In this document: piece after piece, positions 1 to 9,830 of the stretch
How the letters are laid out: each line of letters opens with the position of its first letter
How positions within the stretch are numbered: the first letter of the stretch is position 1
NCBI GenBank assembly: GCA_030737835.1
Contig: CM060848.1
Location: 11,168,509 to 11,232,508, forward strand
Direction of reading: 5' to 3'
Source of the DNA: Acorus gramineus
Lineage: Eukaryota > Streptophyta > Magnoliopsida > Acorales > Acoraceae
Length of the DNA stretch: 64,000 bases
The notes under the pieces: model-generated
The model's database searches: none
The model's input: only the letters and a program-made list of their open reading frames with translations
What the model was told of the DNA's origin: nothing
Program-made: the position numbers and the translations under genes

Positions 1-444
1 TCTCCAACGGTCAAAAATTGTCTGATGCCTTTATAAAAACCCAACAGTCATCTAGTACTCCTCACCCACATTCATTGGCTGAAGTTTGAATAACCCCAAA
101 GGTCCTCCATCGACCAACCTTTCACTTCCTAGTATTTCTGATCATTGTCTACACTTCTTCACCTTCGTTTATTTGAGCAAACAATTGTTTCATCTTCTCA
201 TTATTTCTCTCAACATGTTTGATTGTGTAAATATTCATCAAATGAAATTAATCTTATTTGAGCTTATGTGATGCATCTTATGTGTTTGATAGAATGTGTG
301 AAAGAAATCTCTTAGTCTTGTTAGCTTTTTTTTTTTATCCCTTATGATGTTTTTCTAATTGTAGCACTGTGTTTGTTTGTTGAATTGCTTAATCCACGGT
401 TTGATTGGGATATATATTATAGGTCTCAAGTAGTGTTGTTTTTA
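1..444. other. AT-rich leader of the left-edge transposon relic
   Basis: No complete coding frame is recognised here. The stretch is AT-rich and precedes the GRF zinc-finger remnant, so it probably held its 5' exon or UTR. An in-frame stop at 420-422 closes the GRF frame, so any start codon would have to be spliced in from this side. Confidence 0.4.
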
Positions 445-906
445 GGTCTTCTCATGCATACATTCCACCACATCAATGTCGATGCAAAAAGGGTGATTGT
501 GCGATCAAAACATCCCATCAAGAGCATAGCAAGGGTCGAAAGTTTTATTCTTCCCCATGTACAGGGTATGTGAGATTCATTTTAGTCTTTCTTTCTGTTT
601 TTTTTTTTCCATTTCAATCTTATACATTCATTTCGTTCTAGTGCTTTTGTTACAACATTCACTTGAGTATCAAATTTTGATTGACTTTGTTGTTTCATTT
701 CAAACTGTAATTTCATCAAATGGGTTGACGACCCTAACCACTCTACCATTGACATCAAGTATCAGCTAATTGATGTTGAACAGTCTCTCCAGGAAAGGCT
801 CAATCTGTTGGAATGTATGGATAAGAAGCTGAGCATCATAGTTGTCTGCTTAGTGATTCTCCTTTTGATTTCTTTGTTTGTTATGTATAAAAGATGTGTA
901 AATTGA
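445..906 (+). pseudogene. GRF-type zinc-finger protein relic with C-terminal membrane anchor
   Basis: Two exon-like pieces together read as a plant GRF zinc-finger protein. The first (about 445-565, TGT at 477) encodes a CRC motif, then a GRKFY motif, and stops at a GTATGT donor at 566. The second (706-906) encodes CNFIKWVDDP, the conserved end of a GRF finger, then a short coiled-coil-like stretch and a strongly hydrophobic helix of about 20 residues before the stop at 904-906. That order (finger, coiled coil, tail anchor) is typical of plant GRF proteins of transposon-rich regions. The position normally occupied by the second-last finger Cys reads Ser-Ser-Pro-Cys, and I find no good AG acceptor directly before the second piece, so it looks decayed. 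It converges on the Mutator-like transposase relic at 2175-2416. Family call is firm; functionality is doubtful. Confidence 0.6.
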
Positions 907-2174
907 AGTATGTACTAAATAAAAATGTTGTAAGTGATTGACTGATGTTGGACATGTTGAAGTTTGGTAGTTACCTGCTCTATTTGTTCACATTTTATAT
1001 CTCTATTTGTATACATGTGACATACATCCAACAGTACCTCAAATGAATCAAAAGATCAACATTTAAAGCATTTAGTACCTTAATTAGATTATAAAAAGAC
1101 TGCTTGACATAACACAACTTTAACAATTGGAACTGTTGAAACAACTGCTAGACATAACAGCTTGTTCTACATGCTTAACATGTTCTTACATAACATAACA
1201 TAATGTTTTAAATGTACTTTTGAACAACTATTGGACCTCATAACATCAAACGTATATAACTACTAAAACAACACTTCCACAACTTCTTGAAAATGTAGAA
1301 CTACATCTACTCTGCATTCAGGCCTGCTTCCACAACAGCTGCTCCACTTGAAAATGTAGAACTGTACCTGCTCTGTTTTCAAAACTGCAAATTCCAATAT
1401 TGAAACTGACTGAGTATTCATAGATGACATCTTTATTAACAGGATAAACTTGATATTGATATGTGTACAAATGAACAAACCTTCTAGTTTTTTGTGGAAT
1501 TATTTCCACCTCTTTTAGTAATACATTTTTGTCTGACCCCCAAAATTCTTCATCTCCTAATTACTTCATAGGACCTCATAACAGATCTGATTACCAATGA
1601 GAATAAAAACATATCATAATTGAAATAAGACAAGAATATCATAGATTCAACATTACCGATGAAATGAACTTGTACCTTGTTTCACCCACACTAGTCAGTG
1701 AACTTGATGTAGTTGTATTCATACCTCCAACATTTAAACTGCATAATAGATAATACAAACTCATTTATAACATAATAAACATGCAACAAAATGAAATTGA
1801 CAGATGCCTAGAGTATACCTCATTCCATCCATGGTTGTATGAGCTGACATTGTTGTAAAATTAAATCCAAAGAATCTAGACATACTAGATGGATTGACAC
1901 ACATGCTTGTTTAAGAACTAAATGATCCAATTGCAGCTGAACTTTGAAAGTCTGGAACATTAGATTGAATACTTAGACTACTAAGATTCACCACACTTCT
2001 TAGTGGCCCTCTAGTGTCATGAGATTGAGACTGTGCTGAGTGATTCGTATTGACAAATGTTGGAACCATGCATTTCAAAACAAATCATGAATAAATAACG
2101 TGTATATAAAACTCATCAAGTCAAGTCTACACGACTAATTAATTGGATCATGCAATGAGGGTCAACCTGGTATC
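907..2174. other. Non-coding spacer between GRF and transposase relics
   Basis: AT-rich DNA without a supported gene. A short near-repeat is visible at 1284-1374, where a phrase around CTTGAAAATGTAGAACT occurs twice. It lies between two convergent relic reading frames and may be the interior of one old Mutator-like element. Confidence 0.4.
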
Positions 2175-2416
2175 TCATGCACTCCCTTGGCTACTTGATT
2201 CTACTATTGGATTTTTAGAGGTGTTCTTGTGATGACCAAATTGATTACACCTCGAACATTTGTGTCTTCTCTTCCTTTTCTCATTTGGATCACGTATCCT
2301 CTTCTTCTTTGGTCGACCCCTTGGACAAATTGTTTTAGGAGGACCCACCACAAAAGATAATTCGACCCTATCCCACAACTCTATACCAGACATAGCTCCC
2401 ACGGGAATGGCATATT
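2175..2416 (-). pseudogene. Mutator-like (MuDR/MURA) transposase C-terminal fragment
   Basis: The minus strand encodes the C-terminal tail of a plant MULE transposase: a Gly-Arg-Pro-Lys-Lys-Lys-Arg basic motif followed by a CCHC zinc knuckle and a stop at 2175-2177. The knuckle reads CSRCNQFGHHKNT then Ser: the fourth ligand, normally Cys, is Ser (TCT rather than TGT), so it is broken. The frame is interrupted at 2416/2417, where the LTR-like element starting TGTCACGCC has inserted; no upstream transposase coding is recognisable on the far side. MULE transposases cut and paste elements with long terminal inverted repeats and make 9-bp target duplications. The alternative is a FAR1/FHY3-type tail, but the GRPKKKR plus CCHC order fits MURA best. 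Confidence 0.65.
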
Positions 2417-2943
2417 TGTCACGCCCCGGGCGTCCCCGAGACGCGGCAAGTGTATATAAAATATCAGAATCTACACAGGAGGTCAATAATATCATACAAA
2501 TGACACACAGACAACACAAGCAGGGCTGACATGATATATACACTAAATGCGGATAACTAAAGACTGAATCTGTAATCAAAACACACTACAGACTCCATAC
2601 ATAATCACATGTCCTGTGAGAGCCAATATACATACAAAGACATCCAAATACAACCAAACGCGTGCCCAAGCACGGAAAACAATACATACTGGTACAAGGG
2701 ATGCTGATAGTCTCTGCAACTCGCGGGACGTGGCGCTACTCCGCTACTGATGAAGTCCCTCGGGGAGCTCCTCCTCTGGATCCGACTCAGATGGCACTGA
2801 AGAAAAATATTGTGCGAGGGGTGAGCCACACGCTCAGTGAACGGCACAACCCATGCATCACAGACAATATTGACCACAACCAGATATCCTTATAATCCAC
2901 AATTCATATTACTTAATCCACAAATGATATCACAACTCAAAGC

Positions 2944-3210
2944 CGTGGGTTGTTCAATCGCCAACCCACTACACCCTCACCCTCACCCTTCAATGGGCGA
3001 CAAAGGATATTGGGACTAATTGCACCAAAAACCAACGGGTCGCTTCCGCCAACCCGCTACACCCTCACCCTCACCCTTCAACGGGTGACATAGGATTTTG
3101 GGACTTACAAGCATCCAATCACAACTCCAGTGGGTCGTTCATCGCCAACCCACTACACCCTCACCCTCACCCTTCAATGGGTGACATAGGATTTTGGGAC
3201 TGACTAGGCT
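2944..3210. repeat. Three-copy tandem repeat, unit about 88-96 bp
   Basis: Three units share the core CCAACCCACTACACCCTCACC, each followed by ...CACCCTTCAA(T/C)GGG and then GGATATTGGGACT or GGATTTTGGGACT. The ACACCC landmark lies at 2971, 3059 and 3155, so spacing is 88 and 96 bp. Short inverted pieces (AACCCACT versus AGTGGGT) occur inside each unit, giving hairpin potential. It lies inside the LTR-like element. Confidence 0.8.
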
Positions 3211-4079
3211 GTTGGTCACCCTTGGTCCACCGATAGTCTCTCCTCCACTCCGTAGGCCGCCTGGTCTACTCCCACATTCAGCACAGTCCGTCCAAAATCA
3301 GGAGATGCCTACTAATGGGAGCCCTCTGTCAGGAAGGCCTGTCTAACGCTGGGGTAGTCTCTACCGGATCCAACGAAGGGAACAGAACAGCCTATCCATC
3401 GCATATGATCCACTTGGATCCGCAGATAGCACATTATAACAACACTAATGTTCTGAATTCCTCAGAACCCACCAGGGCGCATAACTACGATGCGGGGAAC
3501 ATGCATAAGGTTATAACAAGGTGGAATATCGTTGGGGAAAGAAACTCGGGAGGGCAGCGTGAGTTCCCGTTATAGGACACCCCGACAACCAAACAAGGAA
3601 CACGGTGTACCCTAACCCGGGTCTCACCGCTGTCCTCGCAAGGCCCCTCCCCTATAATATTCACTATAACATGCATTTAAACATTTACTAGCATTTAATT
3701 AAATAAATAAACTAGTAGGACACATGCATCGGTCGGGCTTCCTAACATGGAAACAGGGGACATGGTGCATGGCTCATACACATATCCTAAGGGTGCAAGT
3801 CCCTAACATGCAAAGTCTAGGGTAACATGCATTCTACAATTAAATCATGCTCGCATGATATACAAATTACAACATGCCAATATTCATCCATGGTGCCCCA
3901 GGAGAGGTCGGTATACGCCCAAGTGCGTATAACACCTCTCTACTAGGTTGGATTGTCCCACTCACCGGAATCCGGGTCGTCGCGCGACCGTCCGTCTAGA
4001 TCTGCAAGACAGACATTCAATATGGTGAGAAACCACACAATTTATACATAGAAATGCATAGAAACACCCAAAACTCGGA

Positions 4080-5140
4080 TAAGCACGCATACGGGCTCGC
4101 ACGCATGCGAGCACGCGCGTACGCACGCGAGTCCGAGTGCCCCGACACCTACCCGAACCCTCGGGCAGCCATTCGCATGGCCTCCTGCATGCGCACGCAC
4201 CAATGCGCACGCACGCACACACCCTGGCACCACCGGCGCACTGCCGCGCGCCTGCCCGCGCGCCCCGACGCGCACCCGCACGCATGCGCACGCTCGCGCG
4301 CGCCCACGTGCACCGCGCGTCCAGCCCGCGCCCCTCGCGCAGCACCCCGCGCACTGCCCCAGCACGCCCCAGCACGCCCCAGCATGCCCCAGCACGCGCA
4401 CGCACGCGCATGCACGCGCGCGCGCGCACTGGTTCCCTGCCCAGCGCCCAGGCGCACTGCCCAGGCGCACTGGCCGCGCGCGCGCACGCCCGCGCGCACT
4501 CCCGCGCACACCCCCGCTCACGCCAGAACCCGCGCGCACCCGCGCGCACGCACCCGCGCGCGACTGCGCCCGCCAGCGCCCAGACGCCCAGCACCCTCGG
4601 CCAGCACCCGGTACCCGCGACCCGCGCCCAGCGCTCAGCGCCCAGCACCCGGGACCCTCACCCAGCGTCCACGCGCACGCCCGCGCAGCACGCGCCCAGC
4701 GCGCCTGCCAGCCTGCCCGCGCTGCTTGCCTGCCTGCGCGCGTCGCCGAGTGGCCCGAGCACCGCTCGCCTGCACGCCCGGGGCACTGCCCGCCTGATGC
4801 CCGAGCGCCCCTGCCCTGCTCGCCTGCGCGCCCAGCCAGCTCGCCCGGCCTGCCAGCGCGCACAGCCCAGCAGCCTGCTCCGCACGCCTCTCCCTGCACC
4901 CCCCGAGCACACGCCCGCGCGCGCACCCGCGCGCACGCGCTCGCGCGCCCAGCAAACTGGTGCCCTGCTCCCAGCCTACCCAGCTAGCCCTGCCAGCCTA
5001 GCACCCGACTAGCCCTGCACGCCCAGCACCCGCTGCACGCCCAGCGCCAGCCCAAGCGCACGCCCGCGCGCACCCGCGCGCCCGCCAGCGCCCGCCTGCG
5101 CGCCTGCGAGCGCTGGCCGCGCCCACCGCGCGCCCAGCCC
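4080..5140. repeat. Extreme GC-rich, CG/CA-alternating low-complexity block
   Basis: About 1 kb in which nearly every base is G or C, built from irregular short words (CGCGCGCA, GCACGC, CCCAGC, GCCCGCGCGC). The plus strand is C-rich with very few T, so stop codons are scarce and all frames stay open for 60-290 codons. Such frames encode only Ala, Arg, Pro, Gly and Cys runs and are not taken as genes. Alternating purine-pyrimidine runs make it Z-DNA-prone. It starts abruptly after ordinary LTR-like sequence near 4080 and ends near 5140, followed by a (CCA)n-like run at 5331-5345. Confidence 0.85.
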
Positions 5141-6100
5141 ATTTTAACCTCTTTTTCATCCTCCCCAACCCCTCACACACTCCCCAACCCACCTACCCAA
5201 CATGCATGACTTTCCCACAACCCCTTAGGCCAAGAAAACCAAGAAAAAGGAGGGGAGGAGCTCACCTTGGGAGGGAAAAGAAAGGGGGAGGCTCGGGGCC
5301 CTTCGCGCACCGAAACGCCGCCGCCGGAACCACCACCACCACCACCTCTCCTCGGCCTCTCCTCAGCCTCCTCATGGCAGCAAACAGGGGGGAAGAGATC
5401 ATGAGAAAGGGAGCTTGATATAGAGGGGAGAACAACAAACAACACACATGAACTCACCAACACCTCCTCCTCCACCATCTCTTTTAGGAATTATAACAAA
5501 CACATGGGGGGTGTGTTTGAAAAGAGAGAAGGAGAGAAAAAATGCTGCCAGAACGCTCTAACGGGAGGGGAGAGAGAGAGAGAAGAGATATTTATCAAAT
5601 ATCTTAAGGAGAATTTACTAAGTCGCCCTCCGACTAGAAATTCTGCGCAAGCTTCACTGGAACAGCCATAACTTCCCCGATACAGCTCCGAATTGCTTGA
5701 TTCTAATACTGATGGAAAGCTAAGAAGATTATCTACAACTTTCATGTTTTGTGCCATATCAGATAATCCCTCTAGCTAATCCGAAATTAGAGCTAAACAT
5801 CGAACAGGGCTGCTGCCAGAATTTTCATCCCCGGGGTATACTTGGAAAAATATCCATAACTTTTACTACAAGAATCCAGTTGATCTAATTCCACTTCTGT
5901 GCGAAAGCTAACTCAAAACTGGACATCTCATAATAAAATCATAATTAAACCTCTTCATCTTTGATTTTAACAAAATCAAATCCAAATACCAAATCATGAA
6001 TACATAACTAAAAAAAAAATTATGTACCTAAATCATCAAAAAGAGAAATCCAAATGACAATCCAACACTAAGATCTAAAAGTGATTCTGAAAAAAAAAAC

Positions 6101-6501
6101 ACTTAAAATTTTTTTCTCCACGGAGTGGTTGCACGAGGCGGAGGGGTTGCGGCCTGTTGGGGGTGGTCGCCTCACAAGGAGGAGGTGCGGTGGGAATGGT
6201 GGTCGCAGGGGATGTCGCGGCATTTTAAATATATGTTTGTAGAAAATACTATAGAAATATTGAATGTAACAGCTTCCAAGCCTTCCATCTTAAAATTTGA
6301 CATATTAAAATTTTCATAAAAGGACTATATACTGATAAAATTAAATATATATTTTATATATTACACTAAATGACGTAATATTTTTTAAATGAATATAAAA
6401 TTTCAAGTATAACAACTTCCTCCCAAGAAATATGATAAGCTTGGGGACGAAGCAAAAGCATTTTTTAAGGAAAATGGTCTAATTTTAAATTTAGGAAAAT
6501 G
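6101..6501. other. Unassigned spacer, GC-rich patch then AT-rich
   Basis: 6121-6220 is a G-rich patch and the rest is AT-rich. No gene, RNA or repeat that I can name. It is the outer flank of the LTR-like element. Confidence 0.3.
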
Positions 6502-7215
6502 ATACATCTAGCTCCATGCAGCCTCAATTAAGGATGGTAAACGAGTCGAACGAGTCTAGCTTTGACCTGTTCAGGCTCGGTTTGGGACCGAGCTTCATTT
6601 TGTGTTTAAGCTTGGCTCGTTGGGCTCATAAAAAGCTCGATTGAAGCTCGGCTCGGCTCGTTTGTTAAACAAGCCAAGCTGAAGCTCCAATCAAGGCTCT
6701 GCTCGAGCTCGTTTAGCTAAAAAAAATCTTGTTTAGCATTTGAGAAGTCACATTTCACAAATCACAACACCTTATACATGTGAAAGTAACATAGGCTCGG
6801 CCTCGGCTCGTTCACCTTTTTTCTGTTAAGTAAACGAGCTTGTCTATGCTCGGGCTCGGTTCGTCCACAAACCGAGCTTTAAAAATTGTTCAAGCTCAGC
6901 TCGTTTGTCTGATCGAACGAGCCTAAGCAAGCTTTAACTGAGCTGCTCGGCTCGTTTACCAGCCCTAGCATCAGTTGCAATCCATATCATTTAAATCATA
7001 CACTTTTTTATTAAAGTACATGCTGTTATATGAAATGAAACATATACTGAGATATAATTATAGATTTTTTCATTTTTAAAAAATGAAAAAAACTTTTATC
7101 CATACACTATGATCGAACCCTATATATTATGGTAGCACAGCATATGATATGTTATCATAATGTATAGGGCTGTAAAATAAACTGTAAACCGAATTGAGTG
7201 TATTAGCGCTCTTAA
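6502..7215. mobile_element. Dispersed repeat family copy 1, carrying a nested hAT-like insert
   Basis: The part after the nested insert (6968-7215) is a diverged copy of 9550-9830: both contain a phrase like CATGCTGTTATATGAAATGA, then ATACTGAGATA, a T-rich or A-rich middle and a right end GTGTAT(T/C)AGCGCTCTT. Left ends start near GATACATCTAGCTCC. The reverse of the right end (AAGAGCGCTRATACAC) resembles left ends of other copies (54808), which suggests terminal inverted repeats and a DNA transposon. No protein is encoded. Confidence 0.5.
6530..6967. mobile_element. hAT-like MITE rich in CTCGGCTCG words
   Basis: The ends are inverted: AGGATGGTAAACGAG on the left and AGGGCTGGTAAACGAG reading inward from the right. 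The interior repeats GCTCG/CGAGC many times. Flanks CCTCAATT and CATCAGTT match at 6 of 8 positions once a single base is allowed between element and flank, compatible with an old 8-bp hAT target duplication. It is inserted in the family copy at 6502-7215. Confidence 0.6.
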
Positions 7216-7971
7216 ATTTATGCAAACATTGTGAATGCTCAATTTAAATAATTTTGTATGGCCCATGGCTCATGTAATGCATCTTTTATTGATGGATTCA
7301 TGAAAGATCCAAGAGTATTGTTAAAAGCCAATCATTCATGTTTATTTTGCAGCTCCTCCTATAGTTCAAAGATGATCCATCAACCATCTAAACACATGAT
7401 ACATATATTTGTTTGAGTGCAATATACTCAACTAATTCAGTGTTTTCTAAAAAAATATGTATCTATTTATCTAATTATATGCTTTATTTTTATAATAGCA
7501 TGTATTTCAATGGATAAATATATGTTTTAATAAAAAAAAATAAAAACAATTAAGGACTGCAGAAGGGTTCGAAACGGAGCTAGATGCTTCATGTTCCATC
7601 CTTTAAGAAAGATAATAGACTCGATCTCATTCCTAATCTCAAACACAGTCCGTCTATGTTTTCATTTTTATTAAAAGTCATATACATTATCTAATGGAGT
7701 ATATATTTTTATCAAATGTGAAGTAAATATTCTAAAGAATTGAATTGATATTATATATAGAAATGTGAAAATATTTCTAATGAGGTATATACCTATTATA
7801 ATGAGTGTAGATAACGAGATATATAAGACTGTATTTAAAATTATAAAAAAAAATGGAATGTAATAGCTGATACTTTTTAAACACTCATATGGGCTGGGCC
7901 GGTCCTGATCAAATCAATCAATGAAGTCCAAACTTTTGTGGGTTGGGGGCCTGTGGCCTGTCTTCTCAATA
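7216..7971. other. AT-rich spacer without a gene
   Basis: AT-rich, with several A runs. The phrase GGAGCTAGATGCTTCATG at 7575 resembles inverted left ends of the dispersed family (GATACATCTAGCTCC), so part of it may be another decayed copy. No coding or RNA signal recognised. Confidence 0.3.
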
Positions 7972-8221
7972 AGACCGGGTTAGATTCAACACGAGTTGAA
8001 CAATTTGATGGTTCAACACAATCGTGATCGTCCGATCTTATTATTTTAAGATACAAAATTTAATTGAATCATAAAAAAGAAACTGCTAGAATTTAATTGA
8101 TCTTAATTTTAATTTTAAAATCTGACAAAATATTTCAGTCATAATAACTCAATAAGATCGGACGATCATGATTGCGTTGAACCGTCAAATTATCCAACGC
8201 GTGTTGAACCTAATCTGGTCC
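7972..8221. mobile_element. Foldback MITE with 72-bp inverted arms
   Basis: The left arm (7972-8043) and right arm (8150-8221) are near-perfect inverted copies, sharing GTTGAACCRTCAAAT, CGATCGTCCGATCTTATT-like and GACC(A/G)G(A/G)TTAG elements when one is reversed. The loop of about 106 bp is AT-rich. An RNA from here would form a long hairpin, so it is also a potential siRNA or miRNA-like source. Superfamily is not assigned because no clean target duplication was seen. Confidence 0.7.
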
Positions 8222-9013
8222 CCTTCCCAAGTATATAAAAAAAAAAAAGATTTAAAAAAAAGTGTCTCTGATTTGATTGAATCTTAGATGAAAGAATTAA
8301 ATAATTTGGTGACATTTATCCCCACAAGCTATCAAGAGCAGAGCCAACCCATACGGGGGGCTTAGACAAGGTGATCCATTATCTCCATATTTATTCACTT
8401 TGGTGGCAGCTATCATGTCGGCCATTTTTCGAAGGGAACAGGAGGCCGGTCGATTGATAGGCTATCAGTCGAATAGTCGTCATACTGGGTCAAGTTTTTC
8501 CTAGACCGGTGACGGGCATGTTCTTTACGCTGATGATTTATTGGTTATTAGTACTGCTAACGTACCCCACTCAATGTTCAGTTATAAAGAACATCCTTCA
8601 GGAGGTCAGACAGTTAACAGGGCTTACAGTAAATATTGGGAAAAAAGTTCTGATTCTATTCTCCCCTGCTATTCCACAAAGATTCCAAAGATGGATAGGA
8701 CGCATTCTGAATATTCGTCGATCTACGGAACCTTGGAAGTTTCTCGGAATACAGATATATAATTCTAATGCGAAGGCGACAGTTTCTTCGCTGGTGGTTT
8801 CGAGGATCAGAAACAGGTTGTCTTGAGTGGAAAGGCTTCCCTCCTTAGTTTGGCTGGTCGGGTGACCCCTTATTAAGGTCAGTGCTAAGCTCTATTGCTT
8901 TACACCACATGTTTGCAGCAGCTTTATCTTCAGCAGTGGCTGAACAGATAGAAGGATTTTTTTTCGTAACTTATGGTTAGGTTCGACGAATAGAAAATCT
9001 GTTCACATAATTT

Positions 9014-9096
9014 TTATTTTTTTTTTTTTTTTGAATAAAAGGTAGATGTTTAGTACCCGATTTCATTGCTGAATTTCGAATTACAAACTCTGATAT
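9014..9096 (-). mobile_element. Short retroposed 3' end nested in the LINE
   Basis: Inserted between the near-identical direct repeats GTTCACATAATTT (9001-9013) and GTTCACACAATTT (9097-9109), 12 of 13 matching. Read on the minus strand it is about 60 bp of unique sequence followed by a long poly-A (poly-T 9014-9032 on plus). This is a 5'-truncated non-LTR insertion with its target duplication. Confidence 0.7.
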
Positions 9097-9529
9097 GTTC
9101 ACACAATTTGTTCGAGAAGTGATTACGGCAGATAAAACAGTTGGGGGATTGGGAATTAGAAGATTGCAACAATTGTGAGTTGCAATTCTTGCTACTCTAG
9201 CATACAACCCGGTGAGTCGATCGCTGGCACTTAAATACGGATGGAATGGAAATCCTTGGGAGATCCCAAAATTGATGAGGTCTTCTCCGGTTTGGTGAGC
9301 TTTGTGTCAGGGAATGAGAACAATAAGACTTTATGATAAAAAAATTCCTGGCCAATTGGGAGATATTGATGTTATTAGAGATCCTTTGTTATCATCTGTT
9401 CCTTTTTCTCGTATACCGACCTACCTGAACATGGATCATGTTGTGCTGAATTATAAACTTTCTCAGCTCATAGAGAATGGACAATGGGTGTGGCAGACAG
9501 AATAAATGCTACAATTCTAGAATGGAAAA

Positions 9530-9830
9530 AGTTGCACTCAGCCTCATTGCAGCCCCAATTGCAGTCCGTTTTCCTTTTTTTTTAAATCATGCACTCTCTC
9601 TTTGAAATGTATGCTGTTATATGAAATGATGTATATACTGAGATACAATAGTGTATTTTTTTTTTTCGAGTTAAAAAAAAAAAAAATCATGTCATACAGT
9701 ATGATTCAAATCCAATATAGCGCCTATGTGTACATAAGAAATGTATTAATACACTATGATATCACAGTATATATTGCGTTATCATAGTATATTAGGCTAC
9801 AAATGAGACTGCGTGTATCAGCGCTCTTCC
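9530..9830. mobile_element. Dispersed repeat family copy 2, inside the LINE
   Basis: Starts near TTGCACTCAGCC and ends GTGTATCAGCGCTCTT. The body matches 6968-7215 and includes a T-run/A-run centre. It interrupts LINE coding between 9520 and 9836. Inverted ends (GAGCGCTGATACAC-like) suggest a DNA transposon; the target duplication is not clear. Confidence 0.55.

Larger units (their letters stand above)
2417..6100 (-). mobile_element. Degenerate long LTR-like element, minus orientation
   Basis: The right-hand terminus (minus sense) ends GGGGCGTGACA, the mirror of the end of the 24.1-27.5 kb element. The stretch 5640-5950 read in reverse is clearly the same sequence as 24310-24620, including the phrases GTTTTGAGTTAGCTTTC and ATGAAAGT-GTAGATAATCTTC. 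No gag-pol coding is visible, so this is an LTR or a non-autonomous LTR derivative. The other terminus is not clear and is placed near 6100. It interrupts the MULE transposase relic. It contains a tandem repeat (2944-3210) and a GC-rich block (4080-5140) that the second copy lacks. Confidence 0.6.

Noticed and set aside
2175..2300. Retroviral-type gag zinc knuckle
   Set aside because: The preceding basic GRPKKKR stretch and position at a C-terminus fit a MULE transposase rather than gag.
2944..3210. CRISPR array
   Set aside because: Only three diverged long units without spacers of constant size, in a plant genome; a plain tandem repeat.
3962..5012. Long open frames on both strands (up to about 290 codons) across the GC-rich block
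   Set aside because: They overlap in several frames at once, consist of Ala, Arg, Pro, Gly and Cys runs, and exist because GC-rich DNA lacks stop codons.
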